Assembly (NCBI RefSeq): GCF_000003815.2
Contig: NC_049986.1
Span: forward strand, 284,062 to 348,061
Direction of reading: 5' to 3'
DNA length: 64,000 nucleotides
DNA from: Branchiostoma floridae
Lineage: Eukaryota > Chordata > Leptocardii > Amphioxiformes > Branchiostomatidae
Program-made: the position numbers and the translations under genes
The notes under the pieces: generated by a model
What the model was told of the DNA's origin: nothing
The model's input: the letters and a program-made list of their open reading frames with translations, nothing else
Databases searched by the model: none
Shown here: piece by piece, positions 32,470-46,400 of the stretch
Numbering within the stretch: the first letter of the stretch is position 1
How the letters are laid out: each line of letters begins with the position of its first letter

Positions 32470-33980
32470 GTGTGGTATATTGAACAAAAAATCCTTCAGT
32501 TTTCTTGTTTCATATTTTCTCTGGCCTTGGGTTTGAAACTTAGTAAAACTGGTTACAAGGAAGTGAGAATAAGAATACATAAAAAGTAAATAAAACGTAT
32601 CAATTTTTGGTACTGCATGTACTTCTATGACTGCCAAATAAAATACACGTAAAAGTACAAATTAAAGAGTTTTCATTTTTCCTGTGAAAAAAACAGGTTT
32701 TGACATGTTTTCAGAACTGCACCGTTTTGAAAAAAAAACTGACCTCTTTTTTTCGACCACTGTGAAGTGTCTTTATTGCACGTTAAACATTAAAAATTTC
32801 ATTAATTTTGTAAAGAACTGCCTTTTGTTCTGACCGCTGAACTGTTGATGTCAGGAATACAAACTTACGGTACCTCCCGTCATATCACTATCTGACATCT
32901 AACATGCTATGGTCGTGATATTTGAGTGGTAGATAGCCCGTAGGGCAGAGAGTAAGTGTCGTATGTCTGACCCCTAGCGTTTGTCTACTGCATCCCCTCC
33001 ATGCTGAAGCAGACCAAAGTTGCTGCACTCTGGCTCATACTAACGGCATCACTGGACAAAATATAAAACATGGTGTCATATAACAGAAAAGATATAAACG
33101 GGAACATCTGATGTACACGAAACATCGGTGGACGATTGAACCACAGCAAAAGCAGCTAACATTGGTAAAAATACTCATACGAAATACTGGTTTAAATGCA
33201 ACATAAGTGAGTTTTGAAAACGTTTGGTTACAAGTAAGCTGAGTTATCGCAAGAATTTGAGTGATAGCTTTAGATGGAAGCAAGGGGAACAATTAATACA
33301 TACATGTTTTATACATGTGACGACTATAGTAATAACTGAAATAATTAACATGACCAAACAATGTATCCACATGTTCAATACATACAGATTGATACGTGTA
33401 TAGCTCTAAAATGATACAGCAATGTTAGTCATTACTGAAATAAAAAAAAGAGCAGTTTTGATCAACATTTTTAAAATGCACAGATAAATACAATTATAAA
33501 AACTGGTCATCATGATAGTTTAGATCTACATGTACAGTTCCAAAATACTCACACAAGTACATCTATGGCGACACCTCTATTCAAGTTATAGCTTGACTAC
33601 TGCTTCGATGGTTTTGGTTCGATTTCTTAACGATACTGTGAAACTTGATTCTTCATTTAGTATTTTTCAGCAGATATACAGGTTTTTACCAACGATTTAA
33701 CGGTGAATTTATAGTCGAGATGTGTATATGGAAATAACTTAGATATTAATGAGTCGCACAGAGAAAATACAATTTTGATAAAATATTACAAAGGACAAAA
33801 ATCCATAATCGTGGTGTTTCAATTATACCATGGAAATAATTAGTTGTTAACGTTATTAGATTTTAGAGTCATGTTATGATTTATACTTTTTCACGGCACA
33901 CGTTAGGGGACATTGACCTGCTGAATCTACTCGATTGGTCCAAATTTACCATGGCAGTTTACAAACACCGCAAAAATTAC
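32470..33980. other. No gene seen; region where further exons of the 34-kb LRR gene would lie
   Basis: Minus-strand reading downstream of the donor at 33980 shows no LRR-like exon. The next exon is very far away, missed, or lost. Confidence 0.35.
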
Positions 33981-34401
33981 CTAGCCGGGAGATGCGGTTG
34001 TCAGGAAGGTAAAGATGGCCTAAGTATGGTAGACTGCGGAAAGCCATTGGCTGTATAGCTGAAACATTCGACTTTCGGATACTTAGATGTTCGAGACGTC
34101 CGATACGAAAGTGATACAAGGATTGCTCAAGTAGTGTCGAAGAAGAGAGATGTTCGATTAAGACTGATTGGGTCTCTCTTGGGAATTCGGTTGGTATAGC
34201 GTCAAGACATACGGGAAAGACGTATGTTCCTCCATGCCCAACCCAGCTACAGGGAGAACCCTTCCCATTTGGATTGGGGCAGCGACAAGATAAGACCACT
34301 CTAGTAAAACAGTCGTCTGGACATCGCTGGAACGCTTCTGGCTCGAGAAGTAGGTGATTGGAGACCAGAAGGAGCCAGACCAGCGCCTTCCGTCCAACCA
34401 T
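33981..34401 (-). CDS. N-terminal exon of a second LRR protein (partial)
   Basis: The exon encodes 140 residues and ends with a donor GGCTAG|GTAATT at phase 1. I chose the ATG at 34401 because it directly precedes a signal-peptide-like stretch (ALVWLLLVSNHLLL); the frame is open 35 codons further upstream. A Cys-rich N-cap follows (CPDDC...SCRC...CSW...PVCLDAIPTEFP), then two LRR-like units (LEHLSIRKSNVSAIQ; LGHLYLPDNRISRLG). The Cys cap is longer than usual. No further exon is found in the window on the minus strand. It may be a real gene start with distant exons or an orphan exon. Confidence 0.55.
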
Positions 34402-36070
34402 CTCGGTGCTGTGCTTTATGGTGGAGTTCGTCTTGCCTCTGGACTTCTTGGTGAAATGCATGGAAATCAAACTTCCTGTTTTCCCCCTCCCAAGGCCACG
34501 ATGCAATAAATAAGTCCGATGACCTGTTCTACTTACTTATATCAATATTAAACAAGGGACCGTAGGTAACTCTGTAACCTAATTATGGTTTATGTCGGTT
34601 GTGATGTTTTCTGTGTATGACTCGGTGTTTATATCGCGTACAGAACACATCACATCGACTTATACCAAAAACGTACTTAAAAGCTAACATACCTACCACT
34701 GCCAAATTTTAAACACAGTCCTGTACGTATCAACAGCGTCTTCATAGAACAACGAAGAATCGAACGACACCAAATAAAAACAACCACACAGCTTCACAAT
34801 GGATACCTGAGACGCACACGATTTTAAAAAGTTGCCCCAAAATTAACAGCCGGGACAGTGACAGCTGTGAACAGCTGACAACACGACATGCACATAACCT
34901 CATATCTGCTTTGAGATAAGTAATTACCAAATCACACGGCCTATAGGTCAGCTGCTCCACGATACAAGGGAAATAGGGGGGATTTCTTAAATTATTACAT
35001 TGATAATGAAAACAGCTACCGCGAAAAAAAACAGGATCCCAAGATCAAACATGTTCTAACCATAAACTGTATATGACTGTCAACCTTTCAAAATGTTAAC
35101 AGTATGCTATGTCAAAACAACCTCAATACTAGAAACGCAAAGCCGGAACGAGATGGCACAGCTGTTGTCATATTCCGAGGAGGACAACATCTGATTGACG
35201 ATATCCAATTACCACAAGGCTTAACGAGCGATCATAACGAATATCTGGGCCACTATACCGGAGGGCGTAGAGGTGAACTCTGAAATGTTTACATCTATAA
35301 TAAAAACAACTGCCGCGAAAAACCAAGCCCTCTTTCAACCTCCTTGGAAAAACAACAACGTGCACCATCGTTCGACTCAGTGCAGAGGACCTGCCAAACT
35401 ACATACGAATGCAACAACGAGAACATACATAAAAATAATACAGATGCCAACGCGCGTTACATTGACAAAACCAAATATAATAGCATCAATCAGCCGTTTT
35501 CTGTTTTCCGTACTGTTTACTGGGCTAGTAATTAGCGACGGCTGGCAATTACCGACTCAGAACGAAAAGAAATGGCCCCAGAGAGCCTGCGATGGAGGCT
35601 AACTGCTTTGTACGTGTTATAGGTTCATTAGATTAAATGAAGTAGAGACGATACGTGCAGTCCACAGTCCTTTTATTTGTCACTTCTCTCCTGGATCTGT
35701 CCAGTCTCTCTCCTCTGGATCTCCAATCCAGACTCTATCTGACCTACTTTCCCCTGTTGTATCCAACTTTCGTCAGTATCTAGCTTCCGTACTAGGCCGA
35801 ATCCTGGATATCCAGAAAACGGCCTGAGCAGGAGGACGCGTCCTGGATATTCAGAAAACGGCCCAAACAGGACCCATCCCGAATAAACAACGGTGTTTAT
35901 CCAGAGCTTACGATTGTTGCGTTGAAGTAGTGTTATTTCTGGTTTTGCGTTTCTTGTGAAATGTCCTTTGCATCATTACATCATTTTATAATAATCAAAC
36001 ACGGAAAAACGTTCCAATTATGTTACTGTTGTATGTTTAAACAGAATATCATAACTATTTAAAAGCTCTT
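34402..36070. other. No gene seen; short repeats
   Basis: Upstream side of the LRR exon. Around 35800-35875 a unit TCCTGGATAT.CAGAAAACGG is repeated twice. No supported exon. Confidence 0.4.
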
Positions 36071-36358
36071 ACACTACACACGCATCCTCCTATATCCAAC
36101 AGCCAAACTGTCTGTCTGGAAGTGCCCTGCTCTTTCAACCGTCACTCTTAGTTCCTGACCGCCCTGCTAATAAATATTAATGAGGTTACCATTATACATG
36201 CGAGACAGCTTTTCAAAGCGGAAAGCCTATTCTCTGATTGGCTGACAGCTGGTTTGGGTGGGATGTCCACAGGAAACAAGAGTGACGGTTGAAAGAGCAG
36301 GGCGCATCCAGACAGGCAGTTTGGCTGTTGGATGTCCCTGCGTAGGAGGATGTACACA
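36071..36358. mobile_element. Foldback element with about 80-bp arms
   Basis: The left arm (CATCCTCCTATATCCAACAG...TTTCAACCGTCACTCTT) is the near complement of the right arm (AAGAGTGACGGTTGAAA...GTAGGAGGATG). The centre is about 110 bp. No coding frame. Confidence 0.8.
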
Positions 36359-36747
36359 CACTGTTACCCGTGAACCTATTCATATATGAAACATGTGCAT
36401 GCAATACACGCTCTGTGTTGTTGTGCATGCGGATTATATCATAACGGCACTATCCTACAACTGTATGTAGAACAAAAACAGCATCTCCCTCGTGCATGTT
36501 TGTTCGAACTAAGCGAACATGTCATAATAAGCCAAGACAGCGTGGGTCAGAATCATCGAGGTCAGAACACCACCGCCAATGGTAGCAGAGTTTGCCTTCG
36601 ATTCTGTGAATAACAAAGGCATACGTATACTGTGAATAAGATTCGAACAAAAGATATGTGTAGAAATTAGGTTATAAATAGATAGTAGTACAAAAATATT
36701 GCAGCAAATGATGATACAATTACATGTATGCCTTGAGCAGTTTTGTT

Positions 36748-36753
36748 TTATTA
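36748..36753 (-). terminator. Poly(A) signal of the mosaic gene
   Basis: TTTATT on the plus strand is AATAAA on the minus strand, about 190 nt after the stop codon at 36939. Confidence 0.5.
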
Positions 36754-36938
36754 TTACAGTAGCTTAAATCATAAATTTTACTTGAGGCTATAATAAGATA
36801 TAAATAAAACAGAATTATAAATACTCTCAGCACAACTGTTGCACCAAATTAGCACTACTGTATAAAACGTATATCATAGCATGCAGGTAAAACAGATCAC
36901 AGGAGCATTGCTCTGGTAACGTAAAGGTGGTCTGTGTT

Positions 36939-37411
36939 CTAACCGTCATAAGCTGTACCACGGGGAGGCATAGTGGCCTCAGGTTGTCCTGTGGTGGCCA
37001 TTCCGCCAGGAGGCGTCGTGATGCCAGTCAGTCCTTCTGCGGTCGGACCGCCAGGAGGCATCGTGATGTCAGGCGTCCCTTCGGTGGTCAGACCGCCAGG
37101 AGACATCGTGATGTCAGGCTGCCCTTCAGTGGTCGGACCGACAGGGGGCATCGTGATGTCAGGCTGACCTTCTGTGGTCGGACCGCCAGGTGGCATCATG
37201 ATGTCAGGCTGCCCTTCAGTGGTCGGACCGCCCGGGGGCATCGTGATGTCAGGCTGTCCTCCGGTGGTCGGACCGCCAGGTGGCATCGTGATGTCAGACT
37301 GCCCTTCCGTGGTTAGACCGCCAGGAGGCGTGACTACGTCAGCCTGCCTTTCGGTGGTAGGTTTTATGTCGCCATGGCCTTCTAAGGTGGTCTGAGCCTC
37401 ACTCACAGTCT
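36939..37411 (-). CDS. Mosaic gene exon 15: PPGG repeats and stop
   Basis: Acceptor AACCACAACAG|AG (weak pyrimidine tract), stop TAG at 36939-36941. Encodes about eight copies of PPGGPTTEGQPDITM (45-bp unit) and a short end (PPRGTAYDG). A Pro/Thr-rich, probably O-glycosylated C-terminal tail with no membrane anchor. The acceptor is the least certain junction of the model. Confidence 0.7.
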
Positions 37412-40400
37412 CTGTTGTGGTTCCAGCAGCAACACACAATTACATTATATGGATGTAAATGTAACTGTAGAGTCATTATAGATTCAAACCTTGCAGGCAC
37501 GTCACAATACTCCAAAGTACGCCAAAAAAACATTCTATGGTCTGTTTAAAGAAAAACAACGTTAACGTTACAAATAAATGTTGCAGAAATACGTTATTGG
37601 TGAATATAATAAACAACCTTCTTGACACAATCAAAACAATATTTCCAACTTTTCACCAGCTAGTAGACCTCCAAAAAACTACATTCCTGTTAAAATCACA
37701 GAACCCACTAATCATTAAAACGTGGGACTTTTCATCAGCCACTGCCTCAAACCTCAAAGAAGTCAAACCTCACAGCAAAGACTGTAGACTCATGCATATA
37801 CATGTAGATAGCTGTATAGAATAGACTCTTGTTACTTTTTACTGCCTGTACCCTTACAATTAGCCTACGGGCATGGATTTACAAATACATTGTTAAATTG
37901 TTAAAATAAAGCACATGCTATCAAACACCTTACCTATGACCATGGCTGCATAGTAGAACTGGAAACCCTGAGCAGTCTCAATATCATCAGATGTAAACCT
38001 CACGAACATCTGGTTAGATGTGCTGGCAATGGGGTCGACTGGCACTTCCCCTGTTAGGCTGGAAATCAACATAATTCTTTCTTCGGCCAAACAAAATGTT
38101 ATGTTTCATGTTACAGTTTTAAAAAGCTGTTGGTATAGGTAGGGATCCTCTTATTCAGTTAGAACATTTTTCTATGTTTGGGCACAACCAACGTGATTCA
38201 ACAAGTACGGTTTGAAATGCAAACGGAAAATGCGTAAGAAACTGGTGTTTTTAACATCGTATTGTAAATGTCATAGATGATAAGCTAATAAGCTAGCATT
38301 GATGATAGCATTGATAAGCTAAACGAAAAGTACGATGTACTACACATTCTCACTTAAATTAACAGATTGTGTCTGCCTGAATTTCACCACCCAGATTTCC
38401 AAACTTTTATCCCTACCGACCCCTCAATTGAATTAGGGTCGGCAGTTATTTTCACAGGGTCAGTCCAGTACCTGAAAACGTAACAATTTCTATAGGCATA
38501 TGCATTGCCTCTGTTTTTGTTACCAACAAAAAGTAGAGCTTTGAAAGCTGAAGCAAGCAATTTACACCAGAACCGACTCTTTACATCATCCAAACTTCCT
38601 AAATCAATGCAAACATGTTTGCCTGTATAGCCCGTCACCTCTTCAATTCTGCAGCACTATCACTGCCTCCATCGTAGATGGTCAAAAAATCATAACCGTC
38701 CTCAAGGTGGAAGCTTTCAAACGTGAGAAGAACCATGCTTCCTTCTGCCACAGTGATTGTCCACTCACAAGTCGCATCGTTGTTGTAGCTGTCGGGGTAG
38801 TTCGGTGACGTCACAGTACCTCCAGGGGGAGCCGTCATGATACCTCCACATCCAGGAGCACTGGTCGGTACTGATGTGTCTTAGGAGAGGACAAAATGTC
38901 ATCAACGGACTTTAGTATGGTATGCTAATGATTGGAACCGTCAAACTGCGTTTTCTAGCGGACGCAGACACGACTTTCGTGGCATAAGAACTTTGGTACA
39001 CATGTTTAAAAGCTGTATCTAATGTACTGATTATCTATATTCATCAATAGCTCCCAAAAACTAACTTATACATATTCATATCAATGAAAAGCTCGACCCT
39101 TGACAAAAGGTTCTCGTGGCATTTCCTGATAGATGCTGTAAAATAAAGTCTTAGATATGTTAATATTTACCCAATTAACATAGCCCCCACATACGCTAAG
39201 GACATTTATTGCTGTCAATGTATTATGATAATTCTGTCATTATATCTACAAATAAGTTTCTCATTTACATGTACGTAGCCAATATATATCTAAGACTGTT
39301 AATCTCTTTCGGGCCGTATTCACGTATAGAATATCGAGGCATTTCAATTGATCGATCACTAATAAGAATCTATCTTGACCTTCACTTAAGATATAATTTT
39401 GAATTTAAAATTAATATTATGTCAATATCCACCTACATTACACACAAGCTAGATGCCATGTAATTATCATGCACAACATCATTCCAAAAGAAGGTGAATA
39501 CCTTATAGATTTGAGTAGCAATGTAAAATATATGTATGTATTTTCCTAAAGCCGAAGATAGCAGCTCACCCCCACAGTCCGACTCGTCTTCTCCTTGCGA
39601 ACAGTCGGTAAATACTCCATCACACCAATAGTCTGCAGGGATGCACGAACCATCCGAACACTGGCGTTCACTCTCCTGGCATCCCCCTGCTTGGAAAAAA
39701 AATCAAAATATTGGTTTGAGAAAAAAATGAGTTCCACGATCTCATACCTTTGCTATATTTTTCTTTACCTTTACGACATATCTTATTGTACAGGTCAAAC
39801 ACCAAAATGTCAAACGTTAAAATCTTTCTATATAAGTACTGGGCAAAACCCTTTACGGCGTATGCTGAACAGGTAAGTGCACGATAGTGTGGGCAGTCTT
39901 AGTAAAAACTAGAGTTCCACGGAACACATACCTTTGCCAAATAAACCAGGTTGTTATGTAGAAAGATGTCTGTAGACATAAAATTTTTATTTTATATGCT
40001 ATGTTAAGTCACACGAACTCTTATCAACTAGAGTTTGGTGACCTAATACCTCCATGAAATAGTAAGAACTTGTGTAAATTTAATGCCAATGACTTACAAG
40101 GGGCCCAAAATCTAATCATTAGTCTTTGTAGGGAGGGCGGAGAGGTACATGTGTACAGGTTTTTATTGTTGTAATATTTTAACGAAAGAAAGTTTTCAAG
40201 TTCTTGCCCGAGGACTAATTACAACATGGAACATACAGAATACTAAACATACAGAAAATAAAAGATTTTGGTATAGATAACAATGGTGACAAGTAGAGAC
40301 AAGTGGCTATTCTAGTAATGATATGTACTACTGAGAGCTACAATCTAAGCATATTGGGTTTGACTTATTTCTGGAAGCAGTGGAAGGGGACACACTTTTT

Positions 40401-43400
40401 CTGTAATGAGTGGGTTATGTGATGTTAACAGGGTTATAGTTTTGTTTCCGTCAGTAAACGTTTGGAACTTTTGCAGGCCTCTTCGAATAGCTCTTTACTT
40501 TCCTGGTCATTAGGGAGGCAGTCAGAAATAAAACGTATTTCGTCTTCTACCGGTTTTGAAATACAATAGGTACAGATTCTTTCACCCACAAGTACCTTTT
40601 TGTACCACCCTTTCTCAATTGCAAGGGGGTGGGCGCTAATTCTAAGTTTATATATGCACAAAGCCCACCATACCACATATTTATCTAGAATTTTTTTTAA
40701 AAATAATTTTCCATGGAATATTCCTTCTTTAGTTTTTGTAGACAGTCTATGAAAAAAATGTACATCTACATGTCCCAGCCTTTTTCTTAACAATGTAACG
40801 TTACATATATGCTTATTGTCTAACTGTGAATTCATAGAGTTCCATAGAAAAGAGTAACCGATATCGTTTAGACTTTCCCTTACGCCTTGTAACCAGTATT
40901 TCTTACAGCTGCTCGTCGGTTTATATTCAATTCGGTGACAGAGTGATAAAGCGTCTATTCACGGTAGGGGATGTGTTGAAAAGTCCGAGTGTTTGAGGCG
41001 TAGCCAAAACTTGACTGTACGTATGGATATATATATATATATAAGTCAATTGGGAACATCCCAAGCTCTGCTCTACTACCTAATGTTACTTGTATTTCTA
41101 TGTACGCCCAGAAAATTTTTTTACAAAATCGGTTCTGTGTAATTTCTGCTGGGCAATTGTCATCTGAATTAGCTTTGCCCCAAATCTCACAACCATATGA
41201 TATAAAAGGTGTGATACATGTTCTAAATAGTTTGACCTGAGCCTTTGGAGACAGAGTTGAATGCATGAGGGGTTTGAGACTGAAAATGGCCTTTACACGA
41301 TTTTTGCGAGGAAAGCTCAATTTCAGACCATGTAGTGAAAGGGGAGATGACAGTGTACCTACCTTTCAGGAGTAGAATTCAGACTAAGATTGTTGTTATG
41401 TACATATGCCCTTACTTTTGGCATGACAAAGTGATCATATGGCCTAAGGGTCAACTGACAGATGCAAAGTCTGACCTTTACTCCTCTAGAGTATCAGATT
41501 TCTCACAGCTCTGCCACTGGTGGAATCAACCAAACCAGGCTGGGGGGTTGTAATACTTCAGACAGAAGTTTTTGACAAGAATGCCCCGGCTATCTCTAAA
41601 CTAGCTGCTAGGGGGGCCCAAACTTATGTCACTAACTCCTGAGCACAAGAGCTATCTAACACCCGAAATTCGTGACCATACCATGTTTAGAATATGAGAA
41701 AACACACCCGGAAGTTGCGCTGCAGTACCAAGGGAAGCCGCTAGTGGGCCCATCATTGAACTCCCCCTCCGTTTTCCAGACCCCTACCCACCCACCAAAT
41801 ATCATCAGCGTCCGTCGAAGTCTTCTCGAGTTATGATGTCCACGGACAAAAGTTTGCGAGTAAACCGGCGCCTGCACTTCCAAGAAAGCCGCTAGAGGCT
41901 CAAACTCGCAGCAATCACTCTCTGCTTTAAGGGGTCCCTACCGCTCAAAAATCACGACCGCAGCATGTCCAGAACGCGAGATATCAAGCATGGAGGTTCC
42001 GCTGCAGTACCTTAACAAGCCGCTAGGGGGCCCATTATCGAACTCCTCCTTCGTTCTCCAGACCCCTTCCCACCCACCAAATATCAGCTGCATCCATCGC
42101 AGTCTTCTCGAGTTATGTTGTTCACAAACAGGGGGAAAACACACAACCGGACCGAAAATATTACCTTATGCCATTCTGGCAAAGGTAAAAAGTAGGTGCA
42201 ATAAACACGAATGAAAAAAGTGGAAAACGTTAAAATCATGAAAAAAGTGGAAAACGTTAAAATCTATCTTTCTATGTAAGTACTGGGCAAAACCCTCTAC
42301 GGCGTATCCTGAACAGGTAAGTGCACGGTAGTGTGACCAGTCTTAGTAAAAAAAAGTAGGTGCAATAAACACGAATGAAAAAAGTGGGAAAAAAAAACAA
42401 TGTCAAGTGTTGGCCACACTACATAACTAAAACTACATCTATGGGTTGGGAAGGGTCCTACATTACGCACAAGCTAGATGCCATATGATTATCACAATAT
42501 CATTCCAATAGAAGTGGAATACGTATAGATTTGAGAAGCAATGTAATATATGTCATGGCACTGTATCTATTTTCCTAAAGCCGAAGATAGCAGCTCACCC
42601 AAACAGTCCGACTCGTCCTCTCCTTCTGAACAGTCGGTATACTCTCCATCACACCAATAGTGTTCAGGGATGCACGAACCATCCAAACACTGCCGTTCAC
42701 TCTCCTGGCAGCCCACAGCTTGGGAAAATATAAAAAGTTTGGCATGAGAAAACAAATGAGTTACACGATCTCATACCTTCGTTATTCTTTTAACTTTACG
42801 ACCGATTTCCATTTGTGTTTTGCAGTAATTATGCCCTTTTTGCATAAAATATATATGTAAACCATCTCGATCCTCATCCAAAATGATAGAAGCATACAGT
42901 CATATCAAAAGAAAGAAGGCAATGTTTTGGTTTTCCATGCATATGAGATGAGTAACTGGTAAAATCTATATGATAATAAAATTACGCGGACTCGGCCGTT
43001 CATGCGGTGGTTATAGGAACTGACCATGAATTATGGCACCGTATACACCATAGGAAAGCGGTTCATTAACCCTATATTGGTTTCCATCCATAAAACCAGG
43101 AAGGCAGTAAATAAGAAACCCAAGCAGCCCAACTCATCCTCTCCTATAACTCCACTATACAAGTAGTCTTTAGCGAATTGTCCCAACAGAGCTGTTCACT
43201 ATCCGAGCAGCCCTTAGCTTAGAAGATTTAATTCTGTACCCGCAAACAATTCAAACCATCATTTGCTTGTTTATGCATGATAAGACCGATCCATTAAAAG
43301 TGATACCTAGCAAGAGTCAAAGAAATGCGTACCTAGTATAGAAACTAACCAGCTTCTCACATTGTGTACTAAATTACACATGTACTGTGTGCAGTAATTT

Positions 43401-46400
43401 CTTTCATAAGTTGATGCCGTTTGCTCAATAGTCACTAGTTTAGATCGCGATGTCTATTTCTCGAAACTAGTAAGTTGTAGTTGGTGTAATATATATATCC
43501 TGGTTTCAATCCTTCTGATGCTAGGGAATAAACACGCGCACACACACACGTGTAGAGCCATGTGTATTCACAGAGTCATTTTTCCAACCAGAATCCTTTT
43601 CCCAGCCCCAGTCCGCATGCTCAGACCGTTCCGTGGTAGGGGGGGGGGGGGGGGTAACCATTGTAAGTAAGCTAATAGTTGGTTGCTCACCCCCACAGTC
43701 CGACTCGTCGTCTCCATACCAACAGTGGATATAACCATCACACCAATTGTCTTCTGGAATGCACAAGCCGTCCAAACACCGGCGTACACAGCCCCCAGCT
43801 TGTAATGGGATGAAAAAGGAAAATCGACATGAGAAACAATTGCTATGGTGGTGATTTTAAATTTGTTATTAGGATATTTCATGGACTATCATTGGTTTTC
43901 ATTACATCCTCTCTTTGTGGACATTCTTTTGAACCATTACACCAATATTCTTTTAGCGGAACAAGGACAGAGGAGCTTGTGGTACACTGGTTTCACTTGT
44001 CAAGTTGGCAACTACACTCATGGCTTCCATATTGGTTGCATTTTTACAACTATCCAACAATTTTCCCTTCTGCAACTTAGTCATGGCCGTACCCCTAGTG
44101 TCACTTCTACGAGTATAAGTATTAGGCTACAACACAATATTGCCCGTTATGGTCTATCTGACCATCCCCGAAGAGGAAAAAAAATCTTGTTTTTTTCTGA
44201 AATGATGTGGGAATTAAAGAGCGCGCTGATGTCATCCATTAAATTTACTTGCTGTGACCTTACCGAAACACGCTGGCACGTCACAATAGCCCCATTGTTG
44301 TTCCGGATCAATAGTGAAACACCAAACTCCGGAAGGGCCTCCATCCGGATTCCGGCAGTAGTTCTGCTCCAATCCAGATGCTGGATAATTAGCGGATGTG
44401 ACGTCATGTTGGTGCGGTGTCTGACTGTCCCAGTGTTGACACGTTCTGCCTGTTTCCGTCATAGAGATATTTCCTCGGTAAGATGTTCCATTTCCTGTCA
44501 GGCAGTCTAAGGGTAGATGAAAGGCAAAGGCTATTACGCATATATTTTTTATTAATTAGTAATAGGTAATATCTTGATGAAAATAGCCATGTAGATAGCA
44601 TAAAAACCTTGCTCGCTTACAAAATTACATGTATTCCCAAGGTCTGACGAATTGTGCCTACTTTTTGGAAAAACGTATCAGATCAAGTTACATTAAACTT
44701 CTAGAATGTTCAAGCGTAGACACCTTTTGTTAATAAAGGAAATCGAGAAAAAGGGATCTACTCAATATACTTCGGAGCATGTATGATATCCTCATGATAT
44801 TAGTTCAATCTAATAATTTCCTTCATACAATAAGGTAGTTTGCATACTAATACAAGTGTCCGAATGGTAAGAATAAACAATAACCAGTTGGCAAATTGAA
44901 ACATAATACAAACATTTGACAATGAAGAATAAACATATTTGCATTTTGATAGTGCATGATACAGTTGTATGTCCGAATTCAATGCTTTTTTTGATTTGTT
45001 ATTTGGAAAACTAGAAATTTTGCGGATTATTTTAGGAGGAAATACATTGTGTTTATTTCGTATCCAGAACTTTATAAAAAGTTCGGAAGTCTTCAAAGAC
45101 AAACTTAAGGTAAAGACAAAGCCACATAATAACCAAATAACAATCCAATGCAAAAATCCTTTTCATGTCTACCCTTTGTTCTGTCACCCCCCAACCCCCA
45201 CCCCCCCACCCCCTTCTTATTGTTCACGCCTGTACATTTGAATAAAAATGCCCTTGATACGTATCTATAAAGAGATATATACTATTTTTTCTACTACTTG
45301 TCTTTGGGAAGAGTTAGTGTGAATTGAACATTCAGAAATGCTCGCCAAAACCAACGTACCTGCTGCCATTCCCAAAAAGCTCACTTCGACTAACCAAGGC
45401 TGTTGGTTGTCCGGACCAGTTGCAGTGATGAGCAGTTGCCAGAATCGACTCGTGGCACTAAAGCCGCCAAGTGCTAAATCCACAGGCATGTTATAAGGGG
45501 ATTCAATCACGTGAATCCAGTTATAAGGATCCGAACTGGCTGATATTTGAAGCTCAAATGCTGTCACGTCGTGGGTCATGTTTCCGTAGCTGGTGATGCG
45601 GATTTTAGAGAGAGTATGGGCTACCAACAAGTCAAAGATGATGTACCATGGGCCTGGACTGATCGGGTTCCAGAAAGTACCAACATCACTGTCGAGAACT
45701 TTATCTGGGCCAGATGTATCGGGGGATAATGTTGGTGTAGCATCGATGGCCCAAGCAGGGGAGCTCTCCATCCACCCTGGTAATTGGGAAATTGAATGGA
45801 CAAAATTGGTCGATGTAAGTTAGACATCCAGGCATTAAGGTCCGCCAACAAGTAGTGACTCTAGCAACTGGATATGGTTTTGGTCAAGGAACTGGATATG
45901 GTTTTGGTCAAGGAATTGGATATGGTTTTGGTCAAGCAACTGGATATGATTTTGGTCAAGGAACTGGATATGGTTTTGGTAGAGGAATTGGATATGGTTT
46001 TGGTCAAGCAACTGGATATGATTTTGGTCAAGCAACTGGATATGATTTTGGTCAAGCAACTGGATATGGTTTTGGTCAAGCAACTGGATATGGTTTTGGA
46101 AACGATCAGAAGTTTCAACTGTATAGACCCTCTCCAACAAGATCTCTTCAGTGTCACTGACAAAAACTACGGGATATCAGTTGAAATGTCTGACCGTTTT
46201 CAGAACCATATCTAGTTGCTTTAGTAACTACTTTTTGGCGCAATGGACAAAAATAAGTACTCATTAGTTGTATAAAAAAGAGTTAAGACTCGTGTAAATT
46301 AATGTAAATGTCTAAATATTGGCTCGATTATGGAAATATAATTGAAATTCTTTCTTCAGTTATTCTCAACAGAAGATTTTGGCAAAGCTAGCAGAGTCTG

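Noticed and set aside
36927-37395. Plus-strand frames rich in Arg/His or Gly/Pro
   Set aside because: Opposite strand of the 45-bp repeat coding the PPGG tail of the mosaic gene.
46100-46150. Second hammerhead motif near the 24-bp minisatellite
   Set aside because: CTGAAGA and GAAAC both occur on the minus strand, but the intervening sequence does not form a stem II.
45835-46215. GYGFGQ-like repeat protein on the plus strand
   Set aside because: 24-bp intronic minisatellite open in several frames on both strands; no start context or splice support.
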